From: a virus
Strand: one strand, 5' to 3'
DNA length: 64,000 bases
Virus record (IMG/VR): IMGVR_UViG_3300026097_001223
Coordinates: 62,001 to 126,000 of that record
Part shown: in pieces, positions 8,114 through 16,736 of the stretch
Numbering within the stretch: the stretch's first letter is position 1
Layout: every line of letters starts with the position of its first letter
Notes under the pieces: generated by a model
What the model was told of the DNA's origin: nothing
Seen by the model: the letters and a program-made list of their open reading frames with translations, nothing else
The model's database searches: none
Program-made: the position numbers and the translations under genes

Positions 8114-8674
8114 ATGAGCAAAGAAAAACTTATTTGGGTGATTGGCAATGAATACCATGATCCAGATTATGCTATTAATCCAGAAACACATTGGAAACAT
8201 TGGTTGCCCAATCAGTACAGAGTGCTTGACTTAACACAAGAAAACATTAATAATATAGACATTCTGGAAAAGTTAAAAAACGATCAAGCTAGAGAATGGG
8301 GAATGCCTCATGCTATCTATATCTCCTTTGTGCCAATGGATCCAAAAGACTGTTTTCAGTTTTTTCCAGATGATGATTGGGACACGTATAAAGCCCCATT
8401 TAATAATCGCGTAGACTGGGCAAACATGAGCTTGAAAGAAATTGCTGTGGTAGAAAGTGTACTCAAAGTTGCTAGATCTCTTGCACCTACGGCATATACC
8501 ATAAACATGTTAGCTAATAACATACAAATTCCGCATAACCACATGTTAGCAAGAAATCTACACATTTTAAAATCACACACAATGAAGATTGATCTCTTGG
8601 AAAAACAACCACATGAAATCACAGAGTACGATTACAAACTATTTGCAAAAACACTACTAGAAGAAATAAATTAA
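8114..8674 (+). CDS. Hypothetical protein (186 aa)
   Basis: I use the ATG at 8114, which has GGAAA a few nt upstream, rather than the GTG at 8102 that overlaps uvsW. The protein starts with a short strand (KLIWVIGNEYHD) reminiscent of a Rossmann-like first strand but has no recognisable motif. The middle is rich in Asp, Phe and Trp, and the C-terminus is helical. Its stop overlaps the next ATG by 1 nt. It is unrecognised and probably co-expressed with uvsW. Confidence 0.75.
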   Translation: MSKEKLIWVIGNEYHDPDYAINPETHWKHWLPNQYRVLDLTQENINNIDILEKLKNDQAREWGMPHAIYISFVPMDPKDCFQFFPDDDWDTYKAPFNNRVDWANMSLKEIAVVESVLKVARSLAPTAYTINMLANNIQIPHNHMLARNLHILKSHTMKIDLLEKQPHEITEYDYKLFAKTLLEEIN

Positions 8675-9174
8675 TGAAAATATTAACAGTTGAAGATACA
8701 GTATACGAATTAGATGTTTTGCCTGAACAGGTGGACGATGTACAATTTGCGGTATTGGATAACAGCGATCCTACTGCGGTAGATTATTTCTTTCTGCCGC
8801 TGATCTATCTAGAAGGATTTACCAGTCCTGCTCTGGTACTAAAAATTGGAGAACACACTGTTAAAATGCCCATGGATTGGAAAATTCTAATTGCCGAACC
8901 TGATTGCGGCGAAATGGAAGTAATTCCGTTAACCAGTTTAAATGATCGTGGATTTAAAACGTTTGTGTACAATCCAAGAAGTAGTTATAGACCGGAGTAC
9001 GCAGATGTAGAAATCATCGACGTGTACAATGACGTAAGTTGGTATGCACCCAAGTTAAAAAATGGACAGATACTTGCAGTTCCACTCAGCAGTGACAACT
9101 CACCAGAGTGTGTATATTTTGTAAAAGACATCAGCCGTCATTGTGAAATAGTGGATATTAACCAAGCCTGTTAA
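8674..9174 (+). CDS. Conserved hypothetical phage protein (166 aa)
   Basis: A beta-rich 166-residue protein with segments such as PLIYLEGF, PMDWKILIAEPD and EVIPLTSLNDRGF. The general look is of a protein found across T4-like marine phages next to replication genes, but its role is unknown. It begins on the last base of the previous stop codon and is followed directly by the 9175 gene with no spacer, so the four genes 6654-9612 look like one translational unit. Confidence 0.75.
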   Translation: MKILTVEDTVYELDVLPEQVDDVQFAVLDNSDPTAVDYFFLPLIYLEGFTSPALVLKIGEHTVKMPMDWKILIAEPDCGEMEVIPLTSLNDRGFKTFVYNPRSSYRPEYADVEIIDVYNDVSWYAPKLKNGQILAVPLSSDNSPECVYFVKDISRHCEIVDINQAC

Positions 9175-9612
9175 ATGGATAAACTTCATATATCAAACGA
9201 AATGCGTGAATTCGATCTCAAGAATCGAAACTTCTATGACGAGCTCACAGACGAAGAACGCAAAAAATTTGGCCTGTACCTTATGATTCGTTGGGGTAGC
9301 AGTGTCGAAGGCAGTCGGGACTTGCAGGAGTTTTATGTAATTGCAACCAATGAAAGATTAAACAAACACTATTTTGATATCAAAGGTCATCCTAAACTGC
9401 ATTGGTTGTTGTGCACAACTATAAGCCCAGGGCTAGGTGCACATCGTCACAAGTGGATTGGCTACAAAAAGAAAACAGGCAACGACAGTAAAAATCGCAA
9501 GCTGTTGGAACGAGTGTACCCAAATGCCAAGAGTGATGAAATTGACACATTGCTGAAAATCATGGACAAAAAAGATTACAAAAAACTGTTACAAGAACAC
9601 GGGGAAGAATAA
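9175..9612 (+). CDS. Hypothetical protein, possible gp62-like clamp-loader small subunit
   Basis: A 145-residue basic protein. The central LHWLLCTTISPGLGAHRHKWIGYKKK followed by a helical, leucine-rich C-terminus loosely resembles the middle of T4 gp62 (an alanine/leucine helix, then G-S/P-G-L). T4 gp62 is the small subunit of the sliding-clamp loader. The resemblance is by eye only and the large subunit gp44 is not in this window, so the name is tentative. The gene starts immediately after the previous stop. Confidence 0.55.
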   Translation: MDKLHISNEMREFDLKNRNFYDELTDEERKKFGLYLMIRWGSSVEGSRDLQEFYVIATNERLNKHYFDIKGHPKLHWLLCTTISPGLGAHRHKWIGYKKKTGNDSKNRKLLERVYPNAKSDEIDTLLKIMDKKDYKKLLQEHGEE

Positions 9613-9615
9613 CCA

Positions 9616-10287
9616 ATGTTCAAGTGTGAGTATTGCAGCAGAGAGTTTGCTCGTGAAAGCACAGTGAATGCGCATGTGTGTGAACAAAAGAAAAGACATG
9701 ATCAGCAGAATGAACGCGGAGTCCAGTTGGGATATCATGGATTTTTAGAATTTTATCGCAAGTCGCAGGGTAGTGCACAAAATAAAACCTATGACAGTTT
9801 TGCAACCAGTCCGTATTATAGAGCATTTGTAAAATGGGGCTGGTATTGTGTCAACACCCGGGTGATTAATCCTGAAGGTTACCTACACTGGCTGCTGGAA
9901 CATAACAAAAAAATTGATGTATGGGCGAAGGATAAACAGTACAGCGAATATCTTGAAACCTATGTGTATCAGGAAAACGCAACAGTGGCACTTACACGAG
10001 CACTTGAATTGGCTGTTGACTGGCACGAAGACACAGGATATCCAGATAGAGATTATCTTCGGCATGCAAATCGCAACGGCTTGTGTTATAAAGTAGCCTC
10101 AGGCAGACTCAGCGCCTGGGTATTGTACAACTGTGCCAGCGGCATTGAGTTTTTGGAAGATCTCACAGTTGAACAGATTCAAATGGTTTGGCCTTATATT
10201 GATAGCGACCGTTGGCAACAAACCTTCGGCAAGTACTCTACTGATCAAGAGTATGTTAAACAGTTATTAAAGGAAGCAGGCTGGTGA
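9616..10287 (+). CDS. Conserved phage protein with N-terminal C2H-type zinc finger
   Basis: A 223-residue protein. The N-terminus has a compact zinc-finger-like motif with C4, C7, H20 and C22 (C-x2-C-x12-H-x-C). It is followed by a basic linker and a mostly helical domain rich in Trp and Tyr (YYRAFVKWGWYCV). The layout is one I associate with T4-like marine phages near clamp-loader and helicase genes, but the function is unknown. Nucleic-acid binding is a reasonable inference from the finger. The end overlaps the next gene's GTG start by 4 nt. Confidence 0.75.
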   Translation: MFKCEYCSREFARESTVNAHVCEQKKRHDQQNERGVQLGYHGFLEFYRKSQGSAQNKTYDSFATSPYYRAFVKWGWYCVNTRVINPEGYLHWLLEHNKKIDVWAKDKQYSEYLETYVYQENATVALTRALELAVDWHEDTGYPDRDYLRHANRNGLCYKVASGRLSAWVLYNCASGIEFLEDLTVEQIQMVWPYIDSDRWQQTFGKYSTDQEYVKQLLKEAGW

Positions 10288-11384
10288 CATTGAAAATAAA
10301 TTTTGACAATGGTGCACATGCCGATCATTTTTATCATCGATATGTAACCTGGTGCAAAGCTCAACGAGACGACTACGACAATCATGCTTGTCACCCAGTA
10401 ATAGAAAATCACCCTGACGGTTATCCTGTAATAAACTGGTGGGATGTTGATTCGATATCAGAATCTTCAAGTAAAGTAATTTTCATAGACAGTTTATTTG
10501 AAGGGTATAATATATTTGAACAAGCTCTTACAAAGCAAACTCTAGATAGATACCCTGCTGACAAGCACTATGTGTTTTTTAACTCTAGCAATTTTTCACA
10601 AACCGATTATCCAATGGCATACAGTTATGATGTTATACATGTACAATATATTCTGTATCAGCTGGAATTGATTGCCAACGATACAATAATTACTGGATAT
10701 TGTTATCACGATCAATCTGATTGGTTAACGCCTGATAAGAACATACTCTTTTATAGCATTATTGGACAAAAAAGACCAGATAGAGATGCATTTATTAAAA
10801 AAGTTGTCAGCACTTTCAAGAATGATCAATATATTTTGAAATACGACGGTGAATTATTAAATGATACGTTCAGCAACACATATCTAAGACAACCGTACGA
10901 AGCAACATTTGCTAAAGCTAGTTCTTTACCAGGACTTACAAGAATACCTTTGTTCAGAATAAGTTACGCTGTAGCAAAAAGATGTTTTTTTGGTTTGTTT
11001 GTAGATACTCTTCCGTTAGCACAGGACAATAAAGGATTTATATCTGGTCATGTGATACAGAGCTTTATGAACCAACAACCGTTTGTAGTGCTTGGTGCCC
11101 CAGGGTTGTTACGAGACATTCATGCTGCTGGCTTTCGCACATGGGGAGAACTGTGGGACGAAAGCTATGACAACGAGCCTGATTTTCATAAAAGACTAGA
11201 TAAGTGTATCACTGTTGCAAAAAGTCTGGAAACATTTGATTGGCAAAAAAACAACGATAAAATACGAGAAATTGCCATGCACAACTTTCATAATGCTATT
11301 GCATCAGGCAAACGAAGCATTGCAGAATTTAGTCGACTAGAAAAAACAGTTGAAAGTCTTTACAACCGTAATTTGGTAGTGTAG
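10284..11384 (+). CDS. Glycosyltransferase-like protein, family member 1 of 3
   Basis: A 366-residue protein with a GTG start overlapping the previous stop. The C-terminal half carries the signature shared with the genes at 38155 and 57740: a PF(V/I/L) strand, a small loop, L..(G/Y)F-T-(W/F) and then DESYD with a trailing R (QPFVVLGAPG, WDESYDNEPDFHKR). Such proteins are annotated as glycosyltransferase-like in marine phages; catalytic residues are not demonstrated. Base composition is more AT-rich than the upstream replication genes. A possible role is glycosylation of phage DNA, virion or host surface. Confidence 0.65.
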   Translation: MTLKINFDNGAHADHFYHRYVTWCKAQRDDYDNHACHPVIENHPDGYPVINWWDVDSISESSSKVIFIDSLFEGYNIFEQALTKQTLDRYPADKHYVFFNSSNFSQTDYPMAYSYDVIHVQYILYQLELIANDTIITGYCYHDQSDWLTPDKNILFYSIIGQKRPDRDAFIKKVVSTFKNDQYILKYDGELLNDTFSNTYLRQPYEATFAKASSLPGLTRIPLFRISYAVAKRCFFGLFVDTLPLAQDNKGFISGHVIQSFMNQQPFVVLGAPGLLRDIHAAGFRTWGELWDESYDNEPDFHKRLDKCITVAKSLETFDWQKNNDKIREIAMHNFHNAIASGKRSIAEFSRLEKTVESLYNRNLVV

Positions 11385-11393
11385 TATATACGT

Positions 11394-11981
11394 ATGTTTA
11401 ATGCAGATATTGACATTGATCTACCTGATAGACAAAAATTGTTGGATTTAATTTGGCATGTATCAGCCCGTCAAGAAAAAACCGATCAAGGAGTAAAGCA
11501 TCGCAGTGGTGTGTATGTTACTGATGTGCCTTATGATGCTTTTAACGACTGTGCTAGCATAGACTATCACGAAGCAGAAGATCGCGGTTACATAAAACTG
11601 GATCTGTTAAACATGAGTGTGTACGAAATGGTTCGCGATCCTGGGCACTATGCACAACTGGTCAGTCAAGAGCCAGACTGGGCACTGCTTGACAATTTAG
11701 AATTCACTCAGCAGGTTGTGCATATTGGTAATCACTGGAATACGCTACAACGCATGCCAGAGCCAGTGAATAGTATTCCTAGAATGGCTGCATTTATCAG
11801 TATAATAAGACCCGGTAAGGCACATTTGCAAGGCAAGAGCTGGGCCGAAGTGTTTGCTAGTGTGTGGGACGGAGATGAAAGTCGTGGTTACACTTTTAAG
11901 AAAAGTCATGCCATTGGCTACGCAAAATTAGTAGCATTGCATATTAATCTATTAAAGGAGAAGCTATGTACAAGTTCTTGA
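11394..11981 (+). CDS. DnaE (Pol III alpha)-like short protein
   Basis: A 195-residue protein that reads like a condensed piece of a C-family DNA polymerase alpha subunit. ADIDIDLPDR near the N-terminus resembles the DIDFD catalytic-aspartate strand of DnaE, YIKLDLLNMSVYEMV resembles the K(F/L)D(F/L)LGL segment, and FKKSHAIGYAKLVAL resembles the conserved F(N/K)KSHAxxYA motif. It is far too short to be a complete polymerase (DnaE is about 1,100 residues). It may be a structural or regulatory remnant. The small 11966 gene starts inside its 3' end. Confidence 0.65.
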   Translation: MFNADIDIDLPDRQKLLDLIWHVSARQEKTDQGVKHRSGVYVTDVPYDAFNDCASIDYHEAEDRGYIKLDLLNMSVYEMVRDPGHYAQLVSQEPDWALLDNLEFTQQVVHIGNHWNTLQRMPEPVNSIPRMAAFISIIRPGKAHLQGKSWAEVFASVWDGDESRGYTFKKSHAIGYAKLVALHINLLKEKLCTSS

Positions 11982-12097
11982 AAAAGTTATTCGGCATTGA
12001 GAAAGCACCAAATTCACAGCAAACATTGTCTAACACATTGGTGGCGCATATTGACAAAGCTGGACGCGGTCCAACTGCACCAAACAAGCTAAGTTAA
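11966..12097 (+). CDS. Small hypothetical protein (43 aa)
   Basis: A short open frame starting at the ATG at 11966 with an AAAGGAG ribosome binding site at 11954-11960, overlapping the end of the DnaE-like gene in another frame and ending at TAA 12095-12097. The product begins MYKFLKKLFGIEK, an amphipathic basic helix resembling the start of the 46721 gene product (MFGWLKKLF). This points to a membrane-surface or leader-like helix. The strong ribosome binding site supports translation. Confidence 0.65.
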   Translation: MYKFLKKLFGIEKAPNSQQTLSNTLVAHIDKAGRGPTAPNKLS

Positions 12098-12466
12098 TTT
12101 TTTAACCAAGGTTATGCTTTTGCGTTTGGTGCGTTTTTTATGCAAGTCACTGAGTCTGCACACTGGACCGTGCAGTATTTCGAGATCTTTGTTTGCAACA
12201 GTTTTGACGTAGGGCCTGAAATACTCCCAATCTCGTTTTAGGAAAATGTTTATTGGAATCATCCGATTGCTTTCCCACCACCACTGCATGGCCAGCTCTA
12301 GATACAGCACACGGATTTCCTGATCGGGAATAGCACCGTAATCATAAAAAGTGGTATGTGTTGTATCGTGATTGCTGACAATACCCACGTATTCGTTTCC
12401 GGCGTATCTCAACACTGTTAGAAATGGATATTTTTGTCCGAGCTTGTCGTAATAAGTACTATTCAT
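12089..12466 (-). CDS. Hypothetical protein (125 aa)
   Basis: A minus-strand gene convergent with 11966-12097 and overlapping its last 9 nt. The protein has a beta-rich N-terminal half (FLTVLRYAGNEYVGIVSN), a tryptophan-rich helix (LAMQWWWESN) and a strongly basic C-terminus (KKRTKRKS), which suggests nucleic-acid contact. I do not recognise a family. It faces the 12491 gene, with which it shares a 24-bp divergent intergenic stretch containing a TAAATA element at 12466-12471 reading rightward. Confidence 0.7.
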   Translation of the reverse strand: MNSTYYDKLGQKYPFLTVLRYAGNEYVGIVSNHDTTHTTFYDYGAIPDQEIRVLYLELAMQWWWESNRMIPINIFLKRDWEYFRPYVKTVANKDLEILHGPVCRLSDLHKKRTKRKSITLVKKLT

Positions 12467-12471
12467 AAATA
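12466..12471 (+). promoter_or_regulatory. Possible T4-type late promoter (TAAATA)
   Basis: CATAAATAAATT, 19 nt before the ATG of the 12491 virion-like gene. It matches the TAAATA late element seen at other virion genes here. Confidence 0.45.
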
Positions 12472-12490
12472 AATTGGAAGCGTATTAAAC

Positions 12491-13234
12491 ATGTATTCAA
12501 CACAGGCGTATTTATATCATCAACGCAGTCGGGTAATTATACTTGACACCACCATTGCGTCTGTAACAAGAAGGTATAGAAAGGTGTACTCAAAAAAACT
12601 ATCTCTAAGTCGTGGCACAGACAATGTAATTTTGTTTGAGTTTTTAAATCAAGATCAAAAACCAGTAAACATATCTGGAAGCACATTGACTTTTAGATTG
12701 ATTTCACAGGACGGCAGTCGTGTGCTACTAGCGCAAGACATGGTTACGCTAAATGCCGCACAAGGTCTGGCTAAAATTACTGTCAGTGAACAACAGTTGG
12801 ATCTCATTGATGCACAGGTTGCAAACTACAGTGTTGAAAGAACCAGTGGCATACTCAGTGAACCTACCTATGTCGACGATGATGCTAGTGCAAGAGGCTA
12901 TTGCAACATAGTAGACAGTGTATATCCAGATTTTGTTGCTAGCACCAGTATTACTATACCTGATCAAGCAGGCAACTCTCCTGCGTACACCAGCTCGTTT
13001 CAAACTGAAACAGATGTTCTCACACTCAGCATAACACCCAGTGATTTTACCGGCAACGTACAACCGCAAGGTGCAACCAACGACACAGACGACCTATGGT
13101 ATGACATCGGTAATGCCATAGCATTCAACAACAGCAATACCACTGTGGGCATAAACATAACTGGTTATCATCCTTATATACGGTTAGCAGTAAACACAGA
13201 CTCTGGTAACATTTCACAAATACTTTATCGATAG
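12491..13234 (+). CDS. Probable virion (baseplate/fibre-associated) protein
   Basis: A 247-residue beta-rich protein. From about residue 33, KKLSLSRGTDNVILFEFLNQ followed by a P-V-(N/D)-I-(S/T)-G motif resembles the N-terminal immunoglobulin-like domain of BppU-type baseplate proteins and of small virion proteins in T4-like marine phages. The sequence is Ser/Thr/Asp-rich with almost no Lys in the second half, as is common in phage fibres. Its start might lie downstream of the annotated ATG. The TAAATA element at 12466 would give it late expression, unlike the primase that follows. Confidence 0.65.
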   Translation: MYSTQAYLYHQRSRVIILDTTIASVTRRYRKVYSKKLSLSRGTDNVILFEFLNQDQKPVNISGSTLTFRLISQDGSRVLLAQDMVTLNAAQGLAKITVSEQQLDLIDAQVANYSVERTSGILSEPTYVDDDASARGYCNIVDSVYPDFVASTSITIPDQAGNSPAYTSSFQTETDVLTLSITPSDFTGNVQPQGATNDTDDLWYDIGNAIAFNNSNTTVGINITGYHPYIRLAVNTDSGNISQILYR

Positions 13235-13267
13235 ACAACTGTTATAAATTAATGTAACATATAGTTT

Positions 13268-14236
13268 ATGGATATAGTTCAATATCTCCCTGGCAAGCGA
13301 CGACAGACCACCAGTGGTTGGATCAGTTTCAACGCGGTGTGCTGTCAACACAATGGCGAAAATGTTGACAAACGCGGTCGCGGCGGTGTAAAAACTGATG
13401 GGGAAAATTGGACCTATCATTGTTTCAACTGTGGATTCAAAGCCAGTTTTGTACTAGGACGCAGTGTAAGCTACAGAGCTAGAAAACTGCTAGGTTGGCT
13501 GGGTGTAGACAGCAAAGATATTGAACTTCTGAGCTTGGAAAGCCTGCGCCACCGGAGCATCACTGACCTGGCACAACCACTTAGTGGACCACGATTGCCA
13601 GAGTTCGACGATCGTGCATTGCCCCAGTCAGCAGTGGCACTGGATCCAGAGTTGCATTTGGAACAGTATCAATACTTACAAGCAAGACACATTGACATTG
13701 ACAGCTATCCGTTTTTGGTAACTCCCAATGATCCTGGCAGAAGCAGTCATCGAGTGTTAATACCATTTACATTGAATCATCGCATAGTGGGCTATACCAG
13801 TAGATTTCTCGATGATAAAACTCCTAAGTATATCAGTGAACAACAAACTGGGTATGTGTTTGGGCTGGATCTACAAATGCCAGACTGGCAGTATATGATT
13901 GTCACAGAAGGTGTGTTTGATGCTATCAGCATCAGCGGTGTAGCAACACTGCACAACAAAATTGGCAAGGATCAGGCAGCATTGATCAAACAACAGCATC
14001 GTCGAGTTATTGTGGTCCCTGATCGCGACAGTGCTGGCTTAAACATGATAGACAGTGCTGTCGAACACGGCTTTGGTGTAAGCATTCCGCAATGGCCCGA
14101 AGGATGCAAAGACATAAACGATGCAGTGTGTGCACAAGGTGCTACAGCCACTATTTTGGGTATTGTAAAGAACGCAATGTACAATCGGATCAAAATTGAA
14201 ATGGCAAAAAAACACATGGCAAAGCAGATAGCATGA
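13268..14236 (+). CDS. DNA primase (gp61-like)
   Basis: A 322-residue primase of the T4 gp61/DnaG type, which makes RNA primers for lagging-strand synthesis with the gp41 helicase. An N-terminal zinc-binding module is visible as C25/C26 and H28 with C52 and C55 (YHCFNCGFKASF). The TOPRIM domain has VTEGVFDA with E214 and the metal-binding PDRDSAG at 251-257. It lies two genes before the gp41-like helicase, its natural partner, and overlaps the first radical-SAM gene by 4 nt. Confidence 0.92.
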   Translation: MDIVQYLPGKRRQTTSGWISFNAVCCQHNGENVDKRGRGGVKTDGENWTYHCFNCGFKASFVLGRSVSYRARKLLGWLGVDSKDIELLSLESLRHRSITDLAQPLSGPRLPEFDDRALPQSAVALDPELHLEQYQYLQARHIDIDSYPFLVTPNDPGRSSHRVLIPFTLNHRIVGYTSRFLDDKTPKYISEQQTGYVFGLDLQMPDWQYMIVTEGVFDAISISGVATLHNKIGKDQAALIKQQHRRVIVVPDRDSAGLNMIDSAVEHGFGVSIPQWPEGCKDINDAVCAQGATATILGIVKNAMYNRIKIEMAKKHMAKQIA

Positions 14237-15330
14237 ACTGTAACTATGCTGACCAAGGATTGTACATAGGCAGTACGCCCACGGGCAGAACACAGATTGC
14301 CATGTGCTGTTGGCAGCAAAAGCAAGTAATCCATGAACCTGTGAGCATGCAACATCCGCACTTGATAGAGATGAGAAACCTAGACATGCCATCGCAGTGT
14401 AGTCCTTATTGCAGTGAACCAGGGCATGTAGCAAATGAACGGGAACGGTGTCAACAAGATCCTTGGTGGAGCACTGGTGTTAAGATTAAAAAACTGCATC
14501 TTGAGCAGAGCTTGATATGTAATCTAGCCTGTATCAGTTGTAGTACACTGTACAGCAGTCGTTGGAACCAATGGTACAGAGAATTTGTTCCTGATGCAGA
14601 TCTCATCGAACTAAAACAACAACCAGAGTCTGTGTGGCAACATCTTGATCTAACTGAAGTTGAACATGTGCACTTCACCGGTGGCGAGCCATTGCTGAAT
14701 CCTGACAATATTAAGATTTTACAACATCTAGACAGCATTGGGCAACTTGAAAACACTGCTATCAGTTACTGTACCAATGGCACAGTGATGCCAGATTCCG
14801 CATTGCTTGAACTGTGGTCCAAGGCAAAATGGACAAGATTGTTTATCAGTCTCGACGGTGTTGGCAGCACGTTTGAATACACACGCTGGCCTGCTGATTG
14901 GCACACTGTGCGCACCAACATAGAAAAGTTTAGAAGTATCTCGGGCCCTTGTATACTGCTAGAAGTAGATGCAATTGTAGGAATACACAATCTTTGGAAC
15001 ATGGCAGAATTCTATCAGTGGTGGCTGGATCACTGTCAAACTGGTAATCAAGGTGACCCTAGTCAAGTGTTTGTGCGCAGTATTGAGCCCAGCAGTTATG
15101 GAGGGCGAGTGTTAAGTTTGAAAAATTTACCAACTGAGTTGGCAGACTCGGCTAGATCAACTATACTAAGCGTAGAATCTGTTCCAGGAGCACATAGTTT
15201 GTTACAAGATATAAGTACTACACCAAGTACAGAATGGATACAGTATCTAGATAAACTGGACGAACAACGTCAATGTGATTGGCGGACAAGTTTACAAGGC
15301 CCAATAACAACCGTAGGTAGCAACACTTGA
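14233..15330 (+). CDS. Radical SAM protein 1, twitch/SPASM-like cysteines N-terminal
   Basis: A 365-residue radical-SAM enzyme. The core [4Fe-4S] motif CxxxCxxC is C96-C100-C103 (CNLACISC) and the SAM-binding GGEP follows (FTGGEPLLNP). Ahead of the core lies a second cysteine set, C25-C26 and C56 with C60, like the auxiliary-cluster half of a twitch or SPASM domain but at the N-terminus. The gene is wedged between primase and helicase with 4-nt overlaps on both sides, so it is co-expressed with replication genes. The substrate is unknown. Confidence 0.85.
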   Translation: MNCNYADQGLYIGSTPTGRTQIAMCCWQQKQVIHEPVSMQHPHLIEMRNLDMPSQCSPYCSEPGHVANERERCQQDPWWSTGVKIKKLHLEQSLICNLACISCSTLYSSRWNQWYREFVPDADLIELKQQPESVWQHLDLTEVEHVHFTGGEPLLNPDNIKILQHLDSIGQLENTAISYCTNGTVMPDSALLELWSKAKWTRLFISLDGVGSTFEYTRWPADWHTVRTNIEKFRSISGPCILLEVDAIVGIHNLWNMAEFYQWWLDHCQTGNQGDPSQVFVRSIEPSSYGGRVLSLKNLPTELADSARSTILSVESVPGAHSLLQDISTTPSTEWIQYLDKLDEQRQCDWRTSLQGPITTVGSNT

Positions 15331-16733
15331 ACCAAGACTACAGTACTGAAATACAAAAACTTTTTATTGACATTGTGTTACATGACGCACCCAGCTATGT
15401 GCGTGTCCAGAACATCTGGAATCCAGACAACTTTGACAAAAGTTTACAACCAGCGGCTGAGTTTATACAAGATCATGTAAACAATCATCAAACTATGCCA
15501 GAGCGTAATCAAATTGGAGCCGTGACCGGCTTACGTTTTCCAGAGATCACTGATCTCAACGAAGGGCACTTGGATTGGTTTTTGGGCGAGTTTGAAAAGT
15601 TTACCAAACGTCAAGAATTGGAACGTGCTATTCTCAAAAGTGCCGACTTGTTAGAGAAAGGCACATTTGACCCAGTGGAAAAATTGATCAAAGATGCTGT
15701 GCAAATCTCTCTCACCAAGGATCTTGGCTTAAACTATTTCGAAGATCCTAAAGGTCGCTTGGCAGCATTAAAAGACAACAACGGACAGAATTCAACAGGT
15801 TGGCCTGCACTGGACAAAATGTTATACGGTGGATTCAACCGAGGAGAACTACAGATCTTTGCAGGTGGATCAGGTTCAGGCAAGAGTTTGTTTATGCAGA
15901 ATCTAGCATGCAATTGGATAGAAGCAGGACTCAATGGTGTATACATTACACTGGAACTCAGTGAAGGGTTGACAGCCATGCGCATAGACAGTATGTTAAC
16001 CAATACTGCTAGTAAACAGCTATTCAAAGACATCGACACTGTGGAAATGAAAGTGAAGATGATGTCAAAGAAAAGTGGACATCTACAGATTAAGTATTTG
16101 CCCGCACAGAGCAACGTTAATGACATTCGGGCGTTTATCAAAGAACTCCAGGTAAAAACCGAAAAGCAGGTTGACTTTATGTGTGTAGACTACCTAGACC
16201 TGCTTATGCCAGTTAGTGCCAAAGTATCGCCGAACGATCAGTTTGTAAAAGACAAGTATGTTTCAGAAGAACTGCGTAATCTGGCAAAAGAATTAAACAT
16301 ACTGTTTGTAACAGCGTCGCAGTTGAACAGAGCCGCAGTAGAAGAAATTGAATTTGATCACAGCCATATCGCAGGCGGTATCTCTAAGATCAATACAGCA
16401 GACAACGTGTTTGGTATTTTCACAAGTCGTGCAATGCGAGAGCGTGGTAGATATCAGATACAGGCAATGAAAACACGTAGTTCCAGTGGTGTTGGTAATA
16501 AAGTGGATCTTGAGTTTGATATGGACAGTTTGCGTATCCGAGATCTTGGCGAAGATGCACAAGAATCCAGCAGTCCGTCGAGCAATATAATGAACAGTAT
16601 CAAAAGCAAAAGCTATGTTGATCATTCCAGTGATAACGACAACGAAGAATCAGCAGATACTGGTAAAGCGTCTGGCGAAGTCGAATCAACTAAACTTAGG
16701 AAGCTGCTTAACACTATTAAAGATTCAAGTTAA
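15327..16733 (+). CDS. Replicative DNA helicase (gp41/DnaB family)
   Basis: A 468-residue RecA-fold helicase of the T4 gp41/DnaB family, which unwinds the fork ahead of the polymerase and recruits primase. Residues 1-130 form the helical N-domain. Walker A GGSGSGKS is at 180-187, then VYITLELSEG, the Walker B-like DFMCVDYLDLL, and the ASQLNR motif. The C-terminal 60 residues are Ser/Asp-rich and probably disordered. The start is a TTG overlapping the previous stop (CTTGA). I see no better start, but its initiation should be treated as uncertain. Confidence 0.93.
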   Translation: MNQDYSTEIQKLFIDIVLHDAPSYVRVQNIWNPDNFDKSLQPAAEFIQDHVNNHQTMPERNQIGAVTGLRFPEITDLNEGHLDWFLGEFEKFTKRQELERAILKSADLLEKGTFDPVEKLIKDAVQISLTKDLGLNYFEDPKGRLAALKDNNGQNSTGWPALDKMLYGGFNRGELQIFAGGSGSGKSLFMQNLACNWIEAGLNGVYITLELSEGLTAMRIDSMLTNTASKQLFKDIDTVEMKVKMMSKKSGHLQIKYLPAQSNVNDIRAFIKELQVKTEKQVDFMCVDYLDLLMPVSAKVSPNDQFVKDKYVSEELRNLAKELNILFVTASQLNRAAVEEIEFDHSHIAGGISKINTADNVFGIFTSRAMRERGRYQIQAMKTRSSSGVGNKVDLEFDMDSLRIRDLGEDAQESSSPSSNIMNSIKSKSYVDHSSDNDNEESADTGKASGEVESTKLRKLLNTIKDSS

Positions 16734-16736
16734 TCA

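Noticed and set aside
14039-14434. 131-codon minus-strand ORF
   Set aside because: Overlaps primase and radical-SAM 1, with no start signal; shadow.
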